Source: Microbacterium sp. MAH-37
Lineage (GTDB): Bacteria > Actinomycetota > Actinomycetes > Actinomycetales > Microbacteriaceae
Reading direction: 5' to 3'
NCBI RefSeq assembly: GCF_009758255.1
Contig: NZ_WSEN01000010.1
Location: 248,001-312,000, forward strand
Length of the DNA stretch: 64,000 bases
A model generated the notes under the pieces. It saw only the letters and a list, made by a program, of their open reading frames with translations, was not told the origin of the DNA and made no database searches. The translations under genes and the position numbers were made by a program. Shown here piece by piece: positions 32,682-42,414 of this stretch (its first letter is position 1; each line of letters begins with the position of its first letter).

Positions 32682-35108
32682 TCACGCGAACGACACCTCC
32701 ACCAGCCTGGCGTCCGCTCCCGTCACCTCGTGCACACCGCCGGTGAGCAGCACCGTCGCCGACGCCGTGGCCGTGCCCGGCAGCGCGCGCTCGGCGCGCG
32801 GCCGCTTGTTCGAGATCGCGCCACCGGTGGCAGTGCTCAGATCGGATGCCGCCGGCTTCGCCTCTGCGTGCGATGCGACCCACACCCGCACCGCGCCCGG
32901 CTCGACGATGCGCACGAGGCCCCTGTCGCTGAACGCGAAGCGAGCGACGGGCACCTCGAAGCGCACTCGACGGCTCTCCCCCGGCTCCAGCTGGACACGG
33001 GCGTAGCCGAGCAGCTGGGCGACAGGCCTGGTCACACTCGCGACCGGGTCGTTCCCGTAGAGCTGCACGACGTCCGCTGCGGCCGTGCCGCCGGTGTTGC
33101 GCACCGTGACGGATGCCGTGAACGAGCCGTCCGTCGACGCCTCAGGCGACACCTCGAGAGCCTCGTAGGCGAAGGTCGTGTAGCTCAGCCCGAACCCGAA
33201 CGGCCTCAGCGGCGTGGGATCGGTGGAGGTCACCTCGGACGGACCGCCCAGCGGCGGATGCAGGTAGACGTAGGGCTGCGCCCCCGACGAGCGGGGCAGG
33301 CTCACCGGCATCCGCCCCGACGGCGCGGTCGCGCCGGTCAGCACATCGGCGATGGCCTCACCGCCGGCCTCGCCGGGGAAGAACGCCTGCAGCACGGCCG
33401 CCGGCCGGGCGCCGTCGCCGTCGAGCGCCCAGTCGATCGCATAGGGACGACCGGTGACCAGGACCATCACGACGGGGGTGCCGGTGGCGACCAGTGCCTC
33501 GACCAGCTCCCGCTGAACGCCGGGCAGTTCGAGCGACTCGACGTCGTTGCCCTCTCCGACCGTGCCGCGACCGAACAGTCCGGCCTGGTCGCCCACGACC
33601 ACCACGGCGATCTCGGAGTCCGACGCCGCGGCGACCGCCGCCGCGAAGCCGGAGCGGTCATCGCCCTCGACCTCGCACCCGTTGACGTGCACGATCCCGG
33701 CATCCGGCAGCGCGGCGCACAGCGCCTCGCGGATGGTCGGGATCGCGAAGCCGAGCTCGTGGTCCGGGTGGTGCGCGAGAACGTGGTTCGCGAACGAGTA
33801 GCAGCCCTGCAGCGCCGCTGCCCGGTCGGCGTTCGGGCCGATCAGGGCGATGCGCCGCGCACCGGCCGCCAGCGGCAGTGCGCCGTCGTTCGCCAGCAGC
33901 ACGAGCGATTCGGCGGCCAGCCTGCGGGCCGCCGCGCGGTGCCGGGGCGTGTCGAGGTCGATCTCCGCGGGCGGCTCGTCGTCGAAGACGTCCGGCTCGA
34001 GCAGACCCAGCTCCTCCTTCTGCCCGAGCACGCGGAGCACAGCCCGGTCGAGATACGCGTCGTCGAAGAGCCCTTCGCGGACGCGCTCGACCAGCGGTGC
34101 GAGGTAGGCGTCGCCCGACGGCAGCTCCACGTCGATGCCCGCGGTCAGCGCCAGCGCCGCGGCCTCACCGCGGTCGGCGGCGACGGCGTGCATCACGTCG
34201 AGGAAGGCGACCGCGAAGTAGTCGGCCACCACCACCCCGTCGAAACCGAGCCGCTCACGCAGCAGGCCGGTCAGCAGGGCGGGGTCGGAGGCGACGGGAA
34301 CCCCATCGATCTCGGCGTAGCTGTTCATCACGCTGTGCACTCCGCCGTCGCGGATGGCCATCTCGAACGGCGGCAGGAAGACGTCGGCCATCTCGCGAGG
34401 CCCTGCGGACACCGGTGCGTGGTTGCGCCCGGCGCGCGAGCCCGAGTAGCCCAGGAAGTGCTTCAGCGTGGCGTGCACGCCCGCGGACTGCAGCCCCTGC
34501 ACGTAGGCGGTGCCGACGGTGCCGACCAGATAGGGGTCCTCTCCGATGCACTCGTCGACCCGCCCCCAGCGCGGGTCACGCACGACGTCGAGCACGGGTG
34601 CCAGTCCCTGGTGGATGCCGAGCGCGCGCATCGACTCCCCGATCAGCGTGCCCATCTCGGCCACGAGCTCGGGGTCGAAGGAGGCACCCCAGGCCAGCGG
34701 CGTGGGGAACGTGGCCGCCTTCCAGGCCGCGAGGCCGGTCAGGCACTCCTCGTGCACGAGCGCGGGGATACCGAGCCGGGTCTCCGCCTTCAGCCGTCGC
34801 TGCTCCTGCCACAGCCACGCCGCACGCTCCGCCGGGTCGACCGGGCGGGTGCCGTACACGCGGGTGTAGTGGCCGATGCCGTGCCGGGTGATCTCGGCGA
34901 GGGCGCCGTCGGACCGCCCCATCTCGTTCTGCATCGGAGCGACGACCTCGCCGCCCTGGTCCAGCCAGTAGCCGACCAGCTGCGCCGCCTTCTCCTCGAG
35001 GGTCATCTCGGCCAGCAGCGCGCGCACGCGCGGCGAAGCGGTCGGGAAGGCGGGGATCTGCGAAGTCATGGCGGAGGTCTCCGTCGTCGTGTCGGGCAAG
35101 GCCGTCAT
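32682..35108 (-). CDS. GH3 beta-glucosidase/beta-xylosidase
   Basis: An 808-residue cytoplasmic GH3 enzyme. The TIM-barrel domain has KHFLGYSGSRAGRNH near residue 216 and nucleophile Asp296 (VVVADYFAV); the alpha/beta sandwich domain follows, with GDQAGLFGRGTVGEGND carrying likely acid/base residues; a C-terminal fibronectin III-like domain has RPFGFGLSYTTF. It cleaves terminal beta-glucosyl or beta-xylosyl residues; the xylA/xylB neighbourhood favours xylosides. The ATG at 35106-35108 overlaps the MalG stop (4 bases) with GAAGGG upstream; a second ATG at 35069 is a weaker option. Confidence 0.92.
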   Translation of the reverse strand: MTALPDTTTETSAMTSQIPAFPTASPRVRALLAEMTLEEKAAQLVGYWLDQGGEVVAPMQNEMGRSDGALAEITRHGIGHYTRVYGTRPVDPAERAAWLWQEQRRLKAETRLGIPALVHEECLTGLAAWKAATFPTPLAWGASFDPELVAEMGTLIGESMRALGIHQGLAPVLDVVRDPRWGRVDECIGEDPYLVGTVGTAYVQGLQSAGVHATLKHFLGYSGSRAGRNHAPVSAGPREMADVFLPPFEMAIRDGGVHSVMNSYAEIDGVPVASDPALLTGLLRERLGFDGVVVADYFAVAFLDVMHAVAADRGEAAALALTAGIDVELPSGDAYLAPLVERVREGLFDDAYLDRAVLRVLGQKEELGLLEPDVFDDEPPAEIDLDTPRHRAAARRLAAESLVLLANDGALPLAAGARRIALIGPNADRAAALQGCYSFANHVLAHHPDHELGFAIPTIREALCAALPDAGIVHVNGCEVEGDDRSGFAAAVAAASDSEIAVVVVGDQAGLFGRGTVGEGNDVESLELPGVQRELVEALVATGTPVVMVLVTGRPYAIDWALDGDGARPAAVLQAFFPGEAGGEAIADVLTGATAPSGRMPVSLPRSSGAQPYVYLHPPLGGPSEVTSTDPTPLRPFGFGLSYTTFAYEALEVSPEASTDGSFTASVTVRNTGGTAAADVVQLYGNDPVASVTRPVAQLLGYARVQLEPGESRRVRFEVPVARFAFSDRGLVRIVEPGAVRVWVASHAEAKPAASDLSTATGGAISNKRPRAERALPGTATASATVLLTGGVHEVTGADARLVEVSFA

Positions 35109-35992
35109 CCCTTCACCGCCCCGGTCAGTCCGCCGACGATGCGACGCTCGAAGAGGCTGAAGAACACCAGCGCAGGGAGCATCGACAGCGAGGTGTACGC
35201 GAGCACCTTCGCCGTGTCGACGGAGTACTGCGAGGCGAAGTTCTGCACACCAAGCGGAAGCGTGAACAGACTCTGGTCGTTGAGGATGAACAGCGGCAGC
35301 ATGTACCCGTTCCAGGCGCCGATGAAGGCGAGGATCCCGACGGTGATCACCCCGGGAAGGCTCAGCGGCAGCACCATGCGCCAGAAGAAGCCCAGCCGGG
35401 AGGCGCCGTCGATCGACGCGGCCTCCTCGAGCTCCTTCGGGATCGCCCGCAGGAACGGCACGAGGATGATGATGGTCGTGGGCAGCGCGAACGCGATCTG
35501 CGGCAGGATGATGCCGGCCAGACTGTTCACCAGGCCGAGGTTGCGGATCAGCAGGTACAGCGGGGTGATCGCGACGGTCACGGGGAACATCAGCCCGGCG
35601 GCGAACAGCGAGTACATGACGCCCTTGCCACCGAAGTCGTAGCGGGCGATCACATAGCTGGCCATCAGGCCGAGCGCCACGGCCCCCACCGTCGTGCCGA
35701 CCGCCGAGAGCGTCGAGTTCAGCATCGCCGTCCAGAACTCGCCACTGGCGAGCACATCGGTGTAGTTGCTGACGACCCACGGATCGGGCCATGCGGACGG
35801 ATCGTTCGTGATCTGCGAGTTCGTGCGGAATCCGCCGACGATGATGTACAGCAGCGGGGTCACGCACAGCGTGATCAGCACGACCGCGAGCAGGTACACG
35901 CCGGGGTGGCCCCAGCGCACGCCCGACTCCTTCCGCCGGGTGCGCCTGCCCGCAGGCTGGATCAGCACAGAGGTCTTGAGTGCGTCGGTCAT
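35105..35992 (-). CDS. Sugar ABC transporter permease, MalG type (xyloside operon)
   Basis: A 295-residue permease. The first span is YLLAVVLITLCVTPLLYIIV, followed by GGFRTNSQITNDPSAWPDPW; the EAA loop is ELEEAASIDGASRLGFFWRM; the C-terminus ends IVGGLTGAVKG. Both ends overlap neighbours by 4 bases (MalF upstream, GH3 downstream), so the importer and its hydrolase are made from one message. Confidence 0.94.
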   Translation of the reverse strand: MTDALKTSVLIQPAGRRTRRKESGVRWGHPGVYLLAVVLITLCVTPLLYIIVGGFRTNSQITNDPSAWPDPWVVSNYTDVLASGEFWTAMLNSTLSAVGTTVGAVALGLMASYVIARYDFGGKGVMYSLFAAGLMFPVTVAITPLYLLIRNLGLVNSLAGIILPQIAFALPTTIIILVPFLRAIPKELEEAASIDGASRLGFFWRMVLPLSLPGVITVGILAFIGAWNGYMLPLFILNDQSLFTLPLGVQNFASQYSVDTAKVLAYTSLSMLPALVFFSLFERRIVGGLTGAVKG

Positions 35993-37002
35993 CGCCTGCG
36001 CCCCTTTCGGCTGTCTCCGGTCAGTGCCCCCTCGGTGTCGCGCCGCAGCACGAACCGCTGATAGATGAGGGCGACGACCAGCGAGATGAGGAAGAGCATC
36101 ACGGCGACCGCGTTGCCGAAGCCGTAGTTCCCGGCGAGGTGACCGTTCTGATACATGTAGGTGGCCATCGTGGACGTGCCCGCAGTCGCGGCGATGTACT
36201 GGCCCCAGATGATGTTCACCAGGTCGAACAGCTGCAGCGAGCCGATGATCGACAGGAACGCCCAGATGCGGATGGTCGGGCCCAGCAGCGGCAGGGTGAT
36301 GCTCCACTGCGCGCGCCAGAAGCCTGCGCCGTCGATCGCCGCCGCCTCGTACAGCTCCTCGGGGATCGACTGCATGCCCGCGAGGATGAGGATCACCGCG
36401 AAGCCGATGTACTTCCAGGTGATGATCACCATGAGCGACCACATCGCGATCGACGGGTCGGCGATCCAGGACTGCTGCCACGACTCGAGCCCGATCTTGC
36501 CCAGGAGCGAGTTCAGGGCGCCCGCGTCCTGCAGCATCAGGCTCCAGCCGGTGCCGACGACCACCTCGGCGATGACGTAGGGGGCGAAGATCAGCACGCG
36601 GATGACGGACCGGCCCCGGATCTTCTGGTTCAGCAGCAGAGCGAACAGGATCGCGATCGGGCCCTGCATCACCAGCGACAGGACGAGGATGATGAAGTTG
36701 TGCGACACGGCGGCGCGGAAGGTCTCGTCCTGCCACATCAGCACGTAGTTGTCGAGACCGACGAACTCGGTCGGCCAGCCGAAGCCGTTCCACTTGAAGA
36801 AGCCGTAGAACCCGGCCATGATCACCGGGAAGATCACGAAGCCGAGGAAGAGGAGCAGCGCGGGGCCGGAGAGGAGCGCGATCTCACCGCGCTTGCGCCA
36901 GTCGCGCCGCGGTCGTCGCACCGGGGCCGGCTGTGCACCGGCCCCGGTGGTGGAGTTCCTCTCAGGCGAGACCGGGACTGCCGGTGCCTGAGTGTCCTGC
37001 AT
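35989..37002 (-). CDS. Sugar ABC transporter permease, MalF type (xyloside operon)
   Basis: A 337-residue permease with an unusually long, Pro- and Ala-rich cytoplasmic N-terminus (about 40 residues) before the first span (IALLSGPALLLFLGFVIFPV). Family phrases are FYGFFKWNGFGWPTEFVGLD and the EAA loop LYEAAAIDGAGFWRAQWSI. Part of the N-terminal tail (about residues 18-28) is encoded by a perfect 12-bp stem-loop at 36919-36949. The start is 9 bases after the binding-protein stop. Confidence 0.93.
   Translation of the reverse strand: MQDTQAPAVPVSPERNSTTGAGAQPAPVRRPRRDWRKRGEIALLSGPALLLFLGFVIFPVIMAGFYGFFKWNGFGWPTEFVGLDNYVLMWQDETFRAAVSHNFIILVLSLVMQGPIAILFALLLNQKIRGRSVIRVLIFAPYVIAEVVVGTGWSLMLQDAGALNSLLGKIGLESWQQSWIADPSIAMWSLMVIITWKYIGFAVILILAGMQSIPEELYEAAAIDGAGFWRAQWSITLPLLGPTIRIWAFLSIIGSLQLFDLVNIIWGQYIAATAGTSTMATYMYQNGHLAGNYGFGNAVAVMLFLISLVVALIYQRFVLRRDTEGALTGDSRKGRRR
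36919..36949. other. Stem-loop in the 5' coding region of the MalF-type gene
   Basis: A perfect 12-bp stem (CACCGGGGCCGG 36919-36930, CCGGCCCCGGTG 36938-36949) with a 7-base loop, about 55-85 bases downstream of the binding-protein gene. In the other operons the equivalent stem-loop lies between genes; here the gap is only 9 bases and the structure falls inside malF. Confidence 0.7.
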
Positions 37003-37011
37003 GGTCTCGGA

Positions 37012-38304
37012 TCAGCCCCTCGCCTCGGCGGCCTTGACCGTCTCGACCAGCTTCTCGGGTGAGCCCTTGCCCGCCAGCATCTCGACGACGCTCGTGTTCA
37101 GCGCGTTGCCGACGTTCTGTCCGAGCGAGGTGTCCAGCCACAGCGCGATGTACGGCGCCTTGTTGGCGGCTTCCATCAGCGGCTTGAGCGACGGGTCGGT
37201 GACAGCGTCGGTCGCATCCTTGCGCGAGGGGATGGTCTGGAACGCCACCGCGTACTTCTCCTGCCATTCCTTCGACGAGACGAAGTTGAGGAAGTCCTCG
37301 CAGGCGGGAGGCGCGTCGGCGGAGCAGGAGTTGCCGTCGCCGCCGCCCATCATCGCGGCCGGGTCGCCCTCGCCGCCGTCGACGGCGGGGAAGGGGAACC
37401 AGTCGAGGTCGGCCAGCGGCTTCTGGTCCGGCGTGAGGCTCGCGATGATGCCCACGTTCCAGGCGCCCATGAGCTCCATCGCCGCCTTGTGGTTGGCGAC
37501 CAGGCCGGCCGACGAGTTCGCGCCCTCCTGAGCGGAGGTGGTCAGGAAGCCCTTGTTGAACGGCTCGATCTGAGCGAAGTCGTTGAGGTTGTTCGCCGCT
37601 TCCAGCCAGCACGGGTCGTCGAAGTCGACCTCGGTCGCGAGGTTCTGGATCGTGTCCTGCCCACAGGCGCGCAGCGCGAAGAAGTAGTACCAGTGCGCGG
37701 CGGGCCATGCATCCTTCGCACCGAGCGCGATGGGCTGGATGCCCGCGGCCTTGAGCTTCGTGACGTCCTCGGCGAGTTCGTCCAGCGTGGTCGGGGTCTC
37801 GGTGATGCCCGCCTGCGCGAACAGGTCCTTGCTGTAGAAGATGCCACCGGGCAGCACGGAGCCGGGCATGCCGTAGATCTTGCCGTCGATGGTGAGGGCG
37901 CTGAAGGGTGCATCGCCCATGGCCTTCTTCACGTCGGGGTCGATCTTGTCGGTGAGGTCCCTGACCTTGCCGGCGCTGACCATGTCCGCGAGCTTGCCGC
38001 CGCCGCGCGCCATGAAGATGTCGGGCATGTCACCGGAGTTGGCGGCGGTCTGCAGCTTGCCGTCCATGTCCTCGTTCTGGATGGCGGTCATCTTGATCGT
38101 CACATCCGGGTTCGCCTTGTGGAACGCCGCCGCGGCGTCGTCCCAGTACTGCTTGCCGTCACCCGTGGTGGAGTTGTGCCACATCGTCAACGTGGTCTTG
38201 CCGTCGGCGTCGGCATCGCCGGAGCCACCGGAACAGGCGGTCAGGCCGAGTGTTCCGAGCGCGGCGACGGCTGCTGCGGCAGCCCAGGCCTTGCGTACCT
38301 TCAT
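37012..38304 (-). CDS. Sugar ABC transporter substrate-binding lipoprotein (xyloside operon)
   Basis: A 430-residue family 1 binding protein. The signal peptide MKVRKAWAAAAAVAALGTLG is followed by the lipobox LTAC at about residues 21-24 and a Gly/Asp-rich linker. The mature part reads KTTLTMWHNSTTGDGKQYWD. The ATG at 38302-38304 has GAGGAGAG upstream. A LacI-type operator and a divergent LacI gene lie directly upstream. Presumed cargo is a beta-xyloside or beta-glucoside, from GH3 downstream. Confidence 0.94.
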   Translation of the reverse strand: MKVRKAWAAAAAVAALGTLGLTACSGGSGDADADGKTTLTMWHNSTTGDGKQYWDDAAAAFHKANPDVTIKMTAIQNEDMDGKLQTAANSGDMPDIFMARGGGKLADMVSAGKVRDLTDKIDPDVKKAMGDAPFSALTIDGKIYGMPGSVLPGGIFYSKDLFAQAGITETPTTLDELAEDVTKLKAAGIQPIALGAKDAWPAAHWYYFFALRACGQDTIQNLATEVDFDDPCWLEAANNLNDFAQIEPFNKGFLTTSAQEGANSSAGLVANHKAAMELMGAWNVGIIASLTPDQKPLADLDWFPFPAVDGGEGDPAAMMGGGDGNSCSADAPPACEDFLNFVSSKEWQEKYAVAFQTIPSRKDATDAVTDPSLKPLMEAANKAPYIALWLDTSLGQNVGNALNTSVVEMLAGKGSPEKLVETVKAAEARG

Positions 38305-38410
38305 GCTGTGTCTCTCCTCATCATCGAGTGCGTGCAGTGCACGGGTATTTGTTGTTGACTGCACCGAATGGGAACTTCGGCAACTCTGCCATCCCGAAGC
38401 AATCGTGTCA

Positions 38411-38432
38411 AACGATATCGATAACGTTTTCG
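38411..38432. promoter_or_regulatory. LacI-type operator between the xyloside importer and its LacI gene
   Basis: Contains CGATATCG (38413-38420, perfect palindrome) fused to CGATAACGTTTTCG (38419-38432, 14-bp palindrome with one mismatched pair, centred on CG). It lies in the divergent promoter region between the binding-protein gene and the LacI gene and is the likely site of that repressor. Confidence 0.7.
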
Positions 38433-38450
38433 AAACCTAGGATAGACGCT

Positions 38451-39449
38451 ATGAACGCGCGGATCACCATCAATGACGTGGCACACGCTGCCGGCGTCTC
38501 GGTCGCCACGGTCTCCAAGGCGATCAACGGTCGCGACGGGGTCGCTCCGGCAACCCTGGCCCACGTGATGAGCGTGGTCGACGAGCTCGGCTACGCGAGC
38601 TCCCTGGTGGCCACCTCGATGCGCCGACAGCAGACCAACGTCATCGGCGTGCTCGTCGCGGAGTTCGAGCCGTTCGCCCTGCAGCTGCTGCGCGGCGTCT
38701 CCTCCGAGCTGCAGGACACGCGGTTCGACGTGCTCGCCTACGCGGGCAGCGTCTCGGCCGGCGCACATCAGGGCTGGGAACGCCGCTCACTGTCCCGTCT
38801 GGGCGGAACGCTCATCGACGGCGCCATCATCGTGACCCCCACCACGACTCCCGCCGACGGACCGGTGCCGATCGTCGCCATCGACCCGCACGCAGGCGAC
38901 GACGGACCCGCCACGGTGAGCGTGATCAACGTCGACGGCGCGCGCGCCGCGACCGAGCACCTGATCTCGCTCGGACATCGCCGCATCGGCCATCTGCGCG
39001 GCCGCACCGACCTGGTCTCGGCGCAGCAGCGCGAGCAGGGCTACCGCGAGGCGCTCGAGGCCGCCGGCATCCCCTTCGACCCCGAGCTGGTCGCCGACGG
39101 CGGGTACCGCACGGCGGACTCGACCTCCGGCGCGCACGAGCTGCTGGATCGCGACGACCGCCCGACCGGGGTGTTCGCGGCCAACGACCTCTCAGCGATC
39201 GAAGTGATCCGCGTCGCACGCGAGCGCGGTTTGCGCGTGCCGGAGGACCTCTCCGTGATCGGCTTCGACGACATCCCGGAGGCCGCCGCACACGTGCCGC
39301 AGTTGACCACCGTGCGTCAGCCGCTCGCCGAGATGGGGGCGGCCGCCGTGCAGCTGCTGCTGCGGATGCTGGACGGCGGCGAGCGCGAGCACATCCGCAT
39401 GCCTGCGGTGCTGGTGCCACGGGAGTCGACGGCTCCCCCGCGCCACTGA
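38451..39449 (+). CDS. LacI-family regulator of the xyloside operon
   Basis: A 332-residue repressor with helix-turn-helix TINDVAHAAGVSVATVSKAI, hinge (SSLVATSMRRQQTNVIGVLV) and a sensor domain with SLGHRRIGHLRG and PEDLSVIGFDDIPEAAAHVP. The ATG at 38451 starts directly before the HTH, as in the family. It is divergent from the binding-protein gene, with palindromes in between, and lies 76 bases before xylA, so it may control both sides. Confidence 0.93.
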   Translation: MNARITINDVAHAAGVSVATVSKAINGRDGVAPATLAHVMSVVDELGYASSLVATSMRRQQTNVIGVLVAEFEPFALQLLRGVSSELQDTRFDVLAYAGSVSAGAHQGWERRSLSRLGGTLIDGAIIVTPTTTPADGPVPIVAIDPHAGDDGPATVSVINVDGARAATEHLISLGHRRIGHLRGRTDLVSAQQREQGYREALEAAGIPFDPELVADGGYRTADSTSGAHELLDRDDRPTGVFAANDLSAIEVIRVARERGLRVPEDLSVIGFDDIPEAAAHVPQLTTVRQPLAEMGAAAVQLLLRMLDGGEREHIRMPAVLVPRESTAPPRH

Positions 39450-39525
39450 GACGTTGCATCCCTCTTTCACGCCTGATATGTTCTGCTCTACAACATTTCA
39501 TTGACGTCGCTGAAGGCGGATCATC

Positions 39526-40716
39526 ATGGCACTCACCCCCACCAAGGCGGACCGGTTCTCGTTCGGCCTCTGGACCATCGGCTACAACGGCACCGACCCG
39601 TTCGGCGGTCCGACCCGCCCCGCGCTCGACGTCTTGCACGCCGTCGAGAAGCTCGCGGAGCTCGGCGCGTACGGCCTCACGTTCCACGACGACGACCTGT
39701 TCGCGTTCGGTTCGACGGAAGCCGAGCGTCAGACGCAGATCGACCGTCTGAAGGGCGCACTGGCCGACACCGGCCTGGTCGTCCCCATGGTCACCACCAA
39801 CCTGTTCAGCGCGCCGGTGTTCAAGGACGGCGGCTTCACCTCGAACGACCGCCAGGTGCGCCGCTTCGCGCTGCGCAAGGTCTTCCGCCAGCTCGACCTC
39901 GGCGCCGAGCTGGGCGCCAAGACGTTCGTGATGTGGGGCGGCCGCGAGGGCGCCGAGTACGACTCCGCCAAGGACGTCCGCGCCGCGCTGGAGCGCTACC
40001 GCGAGGCCGTGAACCTGCTCGGCGACTACGTGACCGACAAGGGCTACGACATCCGCTTCGCGATCGAGCCCAAGCCCAACGAGCCGCGCGGCGACATCCT
40101 GCTGCCCACCCTTGGTCACGCCCTGGCGTTCATCGACTCGCTGGAGCGTCCGGAGCTGGTCGGTCTGAACCCCGAGGTCGGTCACGAGCAGATGGCCGGT
40201 CTGAACTTCGCCGCCGGCATCGCCCAGGCGCTGTACCACGGCAAGCTGTTCCACATCGATCTGAACGGCCAGCGCGGCATCAAGTACGACCAGGACCTCG
40301 TGTTCGGTCACGGCGACCTGCACAACGCTTTCGCGCTGGTCGACCTGCTCGAGAACGGCGGCCCCGGTGGCACGCCGGCCTACGAGGGACCGCGGCACTT
40401 CGACTACAAGCCCAGCCGCACCGAGGACGAGACCGGGGTGTGGGACTCCGCAGCCGCCAACATGCGCACCTACCTGCTGCTGAAGGAGCGCGCCGCGGCC
40501 TTCCGCGCCGACCCCGAGGTGCAGGAGGCGCTCGCCGCCGCGAAGGTCGCGGAGCTGTCAGAGCCCACGCTGAACGAGGGCGAGTCGTACGACGCCCTGC
40601 TCGCCGACCGCAGCGCGTACGAGGACTTCGACGCCGACGCCTACCTGGGCGGCAAGGGCTTCGGCTTCGTGCGCCTGCAGCAGCTCGCCACCGAGCACCT
40701 GCTCGGCGCTCGCTGA
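39526..40716 (+). CDS. xylA: Xylose isomerase
   Basis: A 396-residue class I xylose isomerase converting D-xylose to D-xylulose. All metal and active-site residues of the Streptomyces-type enzyme are at their usual numbers: His54 (TFHDDDL), Glu181 ([10 protein letters not shown]), Glu217 and His220 (NPEVGHEQ), Asp245, Asp255 and Asp257 ([12 protein letters not shown]). GAAGGCGGA precedes the ATG. Upstream, TACAACAT at 39489-39496 resembles half of the arabinan operator. xylB follows after a hairpin-containing gap of 132 bases. Confidence 0.98.
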   Translation: MALTPTKADRFSFGLWTIGYNGTDPFGGPTRPALDVLHAVEKLAELGAYGLTFHDDDLFAFGSTEAERQTQIDRLKGALADTGLVVPMVTTNLFSAPVFKDGGFTSNDRQVRRFALRKVFRQLDLGAELGAKTFVMWGGREGAEYDSAKDVRAALERYREAVNLLGDYVTDKGYDIRFAIEPKPNEPRGDILLPTLGHALAFIDSLERPELVGLNPEVGHEQMAGLNFAAGIAQALYHGKLFHIDLNGQRGIKYDQDLVFGHGDLHNAFALVDLLENGGPGGTPAYEGPRHFDYKPSRTEDETGVWDSAAANMRTYLLLKERAAAFRADPEVQEALAAAKVAELSEPTLNEGESYDALLADRSAYEDFDADAYLGGKGFGFVRLQQLATEHLLGAR

Positions 40717-40747
40717 CCCGCGGGCGAGATCGGGCCGAGATCCGCAC

Positions 40748-40812
40748 GAGACCCCGAGTTCCGCACGAACCCCACCTTCAGGAGCGGGGTCTCGTGCGGA
40801 ACTCGGGGTCTC
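40748..40812. repeat. Palindromic repeat, family B, between xylA and xylB
   Basis: A perfect 21-bp inverted repeat (40748-40768 and 40792-40812; arms start GAGACCCCGAGTTCCGCACG) with a 23-base loop that itself contains ACCCC/GGGGT. It would form a very stable hairpin and may terminate or attenuate transcription between the two genes. Shorter relatives are at 3100-3126 and 21503-21531. Confidence 0.85.
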
Positions 40813-40848
40813 GGCACGAAGAGAAGACAAGATGAGAGGATGCCGCGC

Positions 40849-42243
40849 ATGGCACTGGTGATCGGAGTCGATTCGTCGACGCAGTCGTGCAAGGTGGTCG
40901 TGCGGGACACCGCGACGGGTGCGATCGCGCGTTCCGGACGGGCATCGCACCCGGACGGCACCGAGGTCGATCCCGAAGCGTGGTGGGACGCGCTGCAGCA
41001 GGCGCTCGCCCAGGCCGGCGGGCTGGACGACGTCGCCGCCGTCTCGATCGCCGGGCAGCAGCACGGCATGGTCGCCCTCGATGCCCAGGGCCGGGTGATC
41101 CGCCCCGCGCTGCTGTGGAACGACACCCGTTCGGCCGGCGCCGCGGCCGACCTGGTCGCCGAGCTCGGCGCCGACGAGTTCAGCACCCGCACCGGGGTGG
41201 TTCCGGTGGCGTCCTTCACCGTCACCAAGCTGCGCTGGCTGGCCGACCACGAGCCGGAGAACGCCGCTCGGGTCGCCGCCGTCGCGCTGCCGCACGACTG
41301 GCTCACCTGGCGGTTGCGCGGCTTCGGCCCGGTGCCGGCAGGAGGGGATCCGCAGCTCGACGAGCTGGTCACGGACCGATCGGATGCCAGCGGCACCGGC
41401 TACTGGGGAGCGGACGGCTACGACCGCGACATCCTCTCGCTGGCGCTGCGCAGGAACGCGACCGACGTCGTGCTGCCGCGCGTGCTCGGTCCCGACGAGC
41501 ACGCGGGCTCGGATGCCGGCATCCGCTTCGCGCCCGGCGCCGGTGACAACGCCGGTGCGGCGCTCGGCCTCGGCGCCCGCAGCGGCGACGCGGTGGTGTC
41601 GATCGGCACGTCCGGCACAGTTTTCGCCGTCACGGATGCCCCGGTACACGACGTCAGCGGCACGGTCGCCGGCTTCGCCGATGCCGCGGGCGGCTGGCTT
41701 CCGCTGATCGCCACGCTCAACGCGGCGCGCGTACTGGATGCGACGGCCGCGCTGCTCGGAGTGGATCACGCCGGTCTCAGCGACCTGGCGCTGGCCGCCG
41801 AGCCGGGCTCAGCCGGCCTGGTGCTGCAGCCCTGGTTCGAGGGCGAACGCACCCCCAACCTGCCGGATGCGACGGCGACGTTGTTCGGCATGACGCTGGC
41901 GAGCACCACGCGCGAGAACCTCGCCCGGGCGGCGATCGAGGGCGTGCTCTGCGGACTGGCTGAGGGCCTCGCGGCGATCCGCACACACGGGGTCGCCCCG
42001 GGCCGCATCCTGCTCATCGGCGGCGCGGCGCAGAGCACGGCGGTGCGCACGATCGCCGCGCAGGTCTTCGACCTGCCCGTCGTCGTGCCCGCCCCCGCCG
42101 AGTACGTCGCCCTCGGCGCCGCCGCGCAGGCGGCGCACTCGCTCACCGGCTCCCGTCCCGCCTGGGGCGAGGAGGAGTCGGATGCCGAGCCGGCAGCGCC
42201 CGTCCCCGGCATCCGTTCCCAGTACGCCGCGCGCCTGCCCTGA
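40849..42243 (+). CDS. xylB: Xylulokinase
   Basis: A 464-residue FGGY-family kinase phosphorylating D-xylulose. The N-terminal [20 protein letters not shown] carries the first phosphate motif; WNDTRSA and [12 protein letters not shown] bind substrate; the C-terminal half has [25 protein letters not shown] and [13 protein letters not shown]. The ATG at 40849 is chosen since GAGAGGA lies 8 bases upstream; an ATG at 40840 would add three residues but overlaps that site. It follows xylA and ends before two family A palindromes. Confidence 0.96.
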   Translation: MALVIGVDSSTQSCKVVVRDTATGAIARSGRASHPDGTEVDPEAWWDALQQALAQAGGLDDVAAVSIAGQQHGMVALDAQGRVIRPALLWNDTRSAGAAADLVAELGADEFSTRTGVVPVASFTVTKLRWLADHEPENAARVAAVALPHDWLTWRLRGFGPVPAGGDPQLDELVTDRSDASGTGYWGADGYDRDILSLALRRNATDVVLPRVLGPDEHAGSDAGIRFAPGAGDNAGAALGLGARSGDAVVSIGTSGTVFAVTDAPVHDVSGTVAGFADAAGGWLPLIATLNAARVLDATAALLGVDHAGLSDLALAAEPGSAGLVLQPWFEGERTPNLPDATATLFGMTLASTTRENLARAAIEGVLCGLAEGLAAIRTHGVAPGRILLIGGAAQSTAVRTIAAQVFDLPVVVPAPAEYVALGAAAQAAHSLTGSRPAWGEEESDAEPAAPVPGIRSQYAARLP

Positions 42244-42257
42244 CCGAAGCTCCCTCC

Positions 42258-42404
42258 AGCTCCGGTCTCAACGGATGCGGGTGCCCGATCGCCAGCACCC
42301 GCAATGAGTGAGATCGGAGCTCGGGGAGGCCAGATCCCTCCAGCTCCGGTCTCAACGGATGCGGGTACCAACTCGAGGACACCCGCAACGAGTGAGACCG
42401 GAGC
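42258..42404. repeat. Palindromic repeat, family A: two copies
   Basis: Copies at 42258-42321 and 42342-42404, each beginning AGCTCCGGTCTCAACGGATG and ending ACCCGCAA(C/T)GAGTGAGA(C/T)CGGAGC. They occupy the gap between the convergent xylB and prpB genes and may terminate both. Confidence 0.85.
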
Positions 42405-42414
42405 AGGGGAAGGG

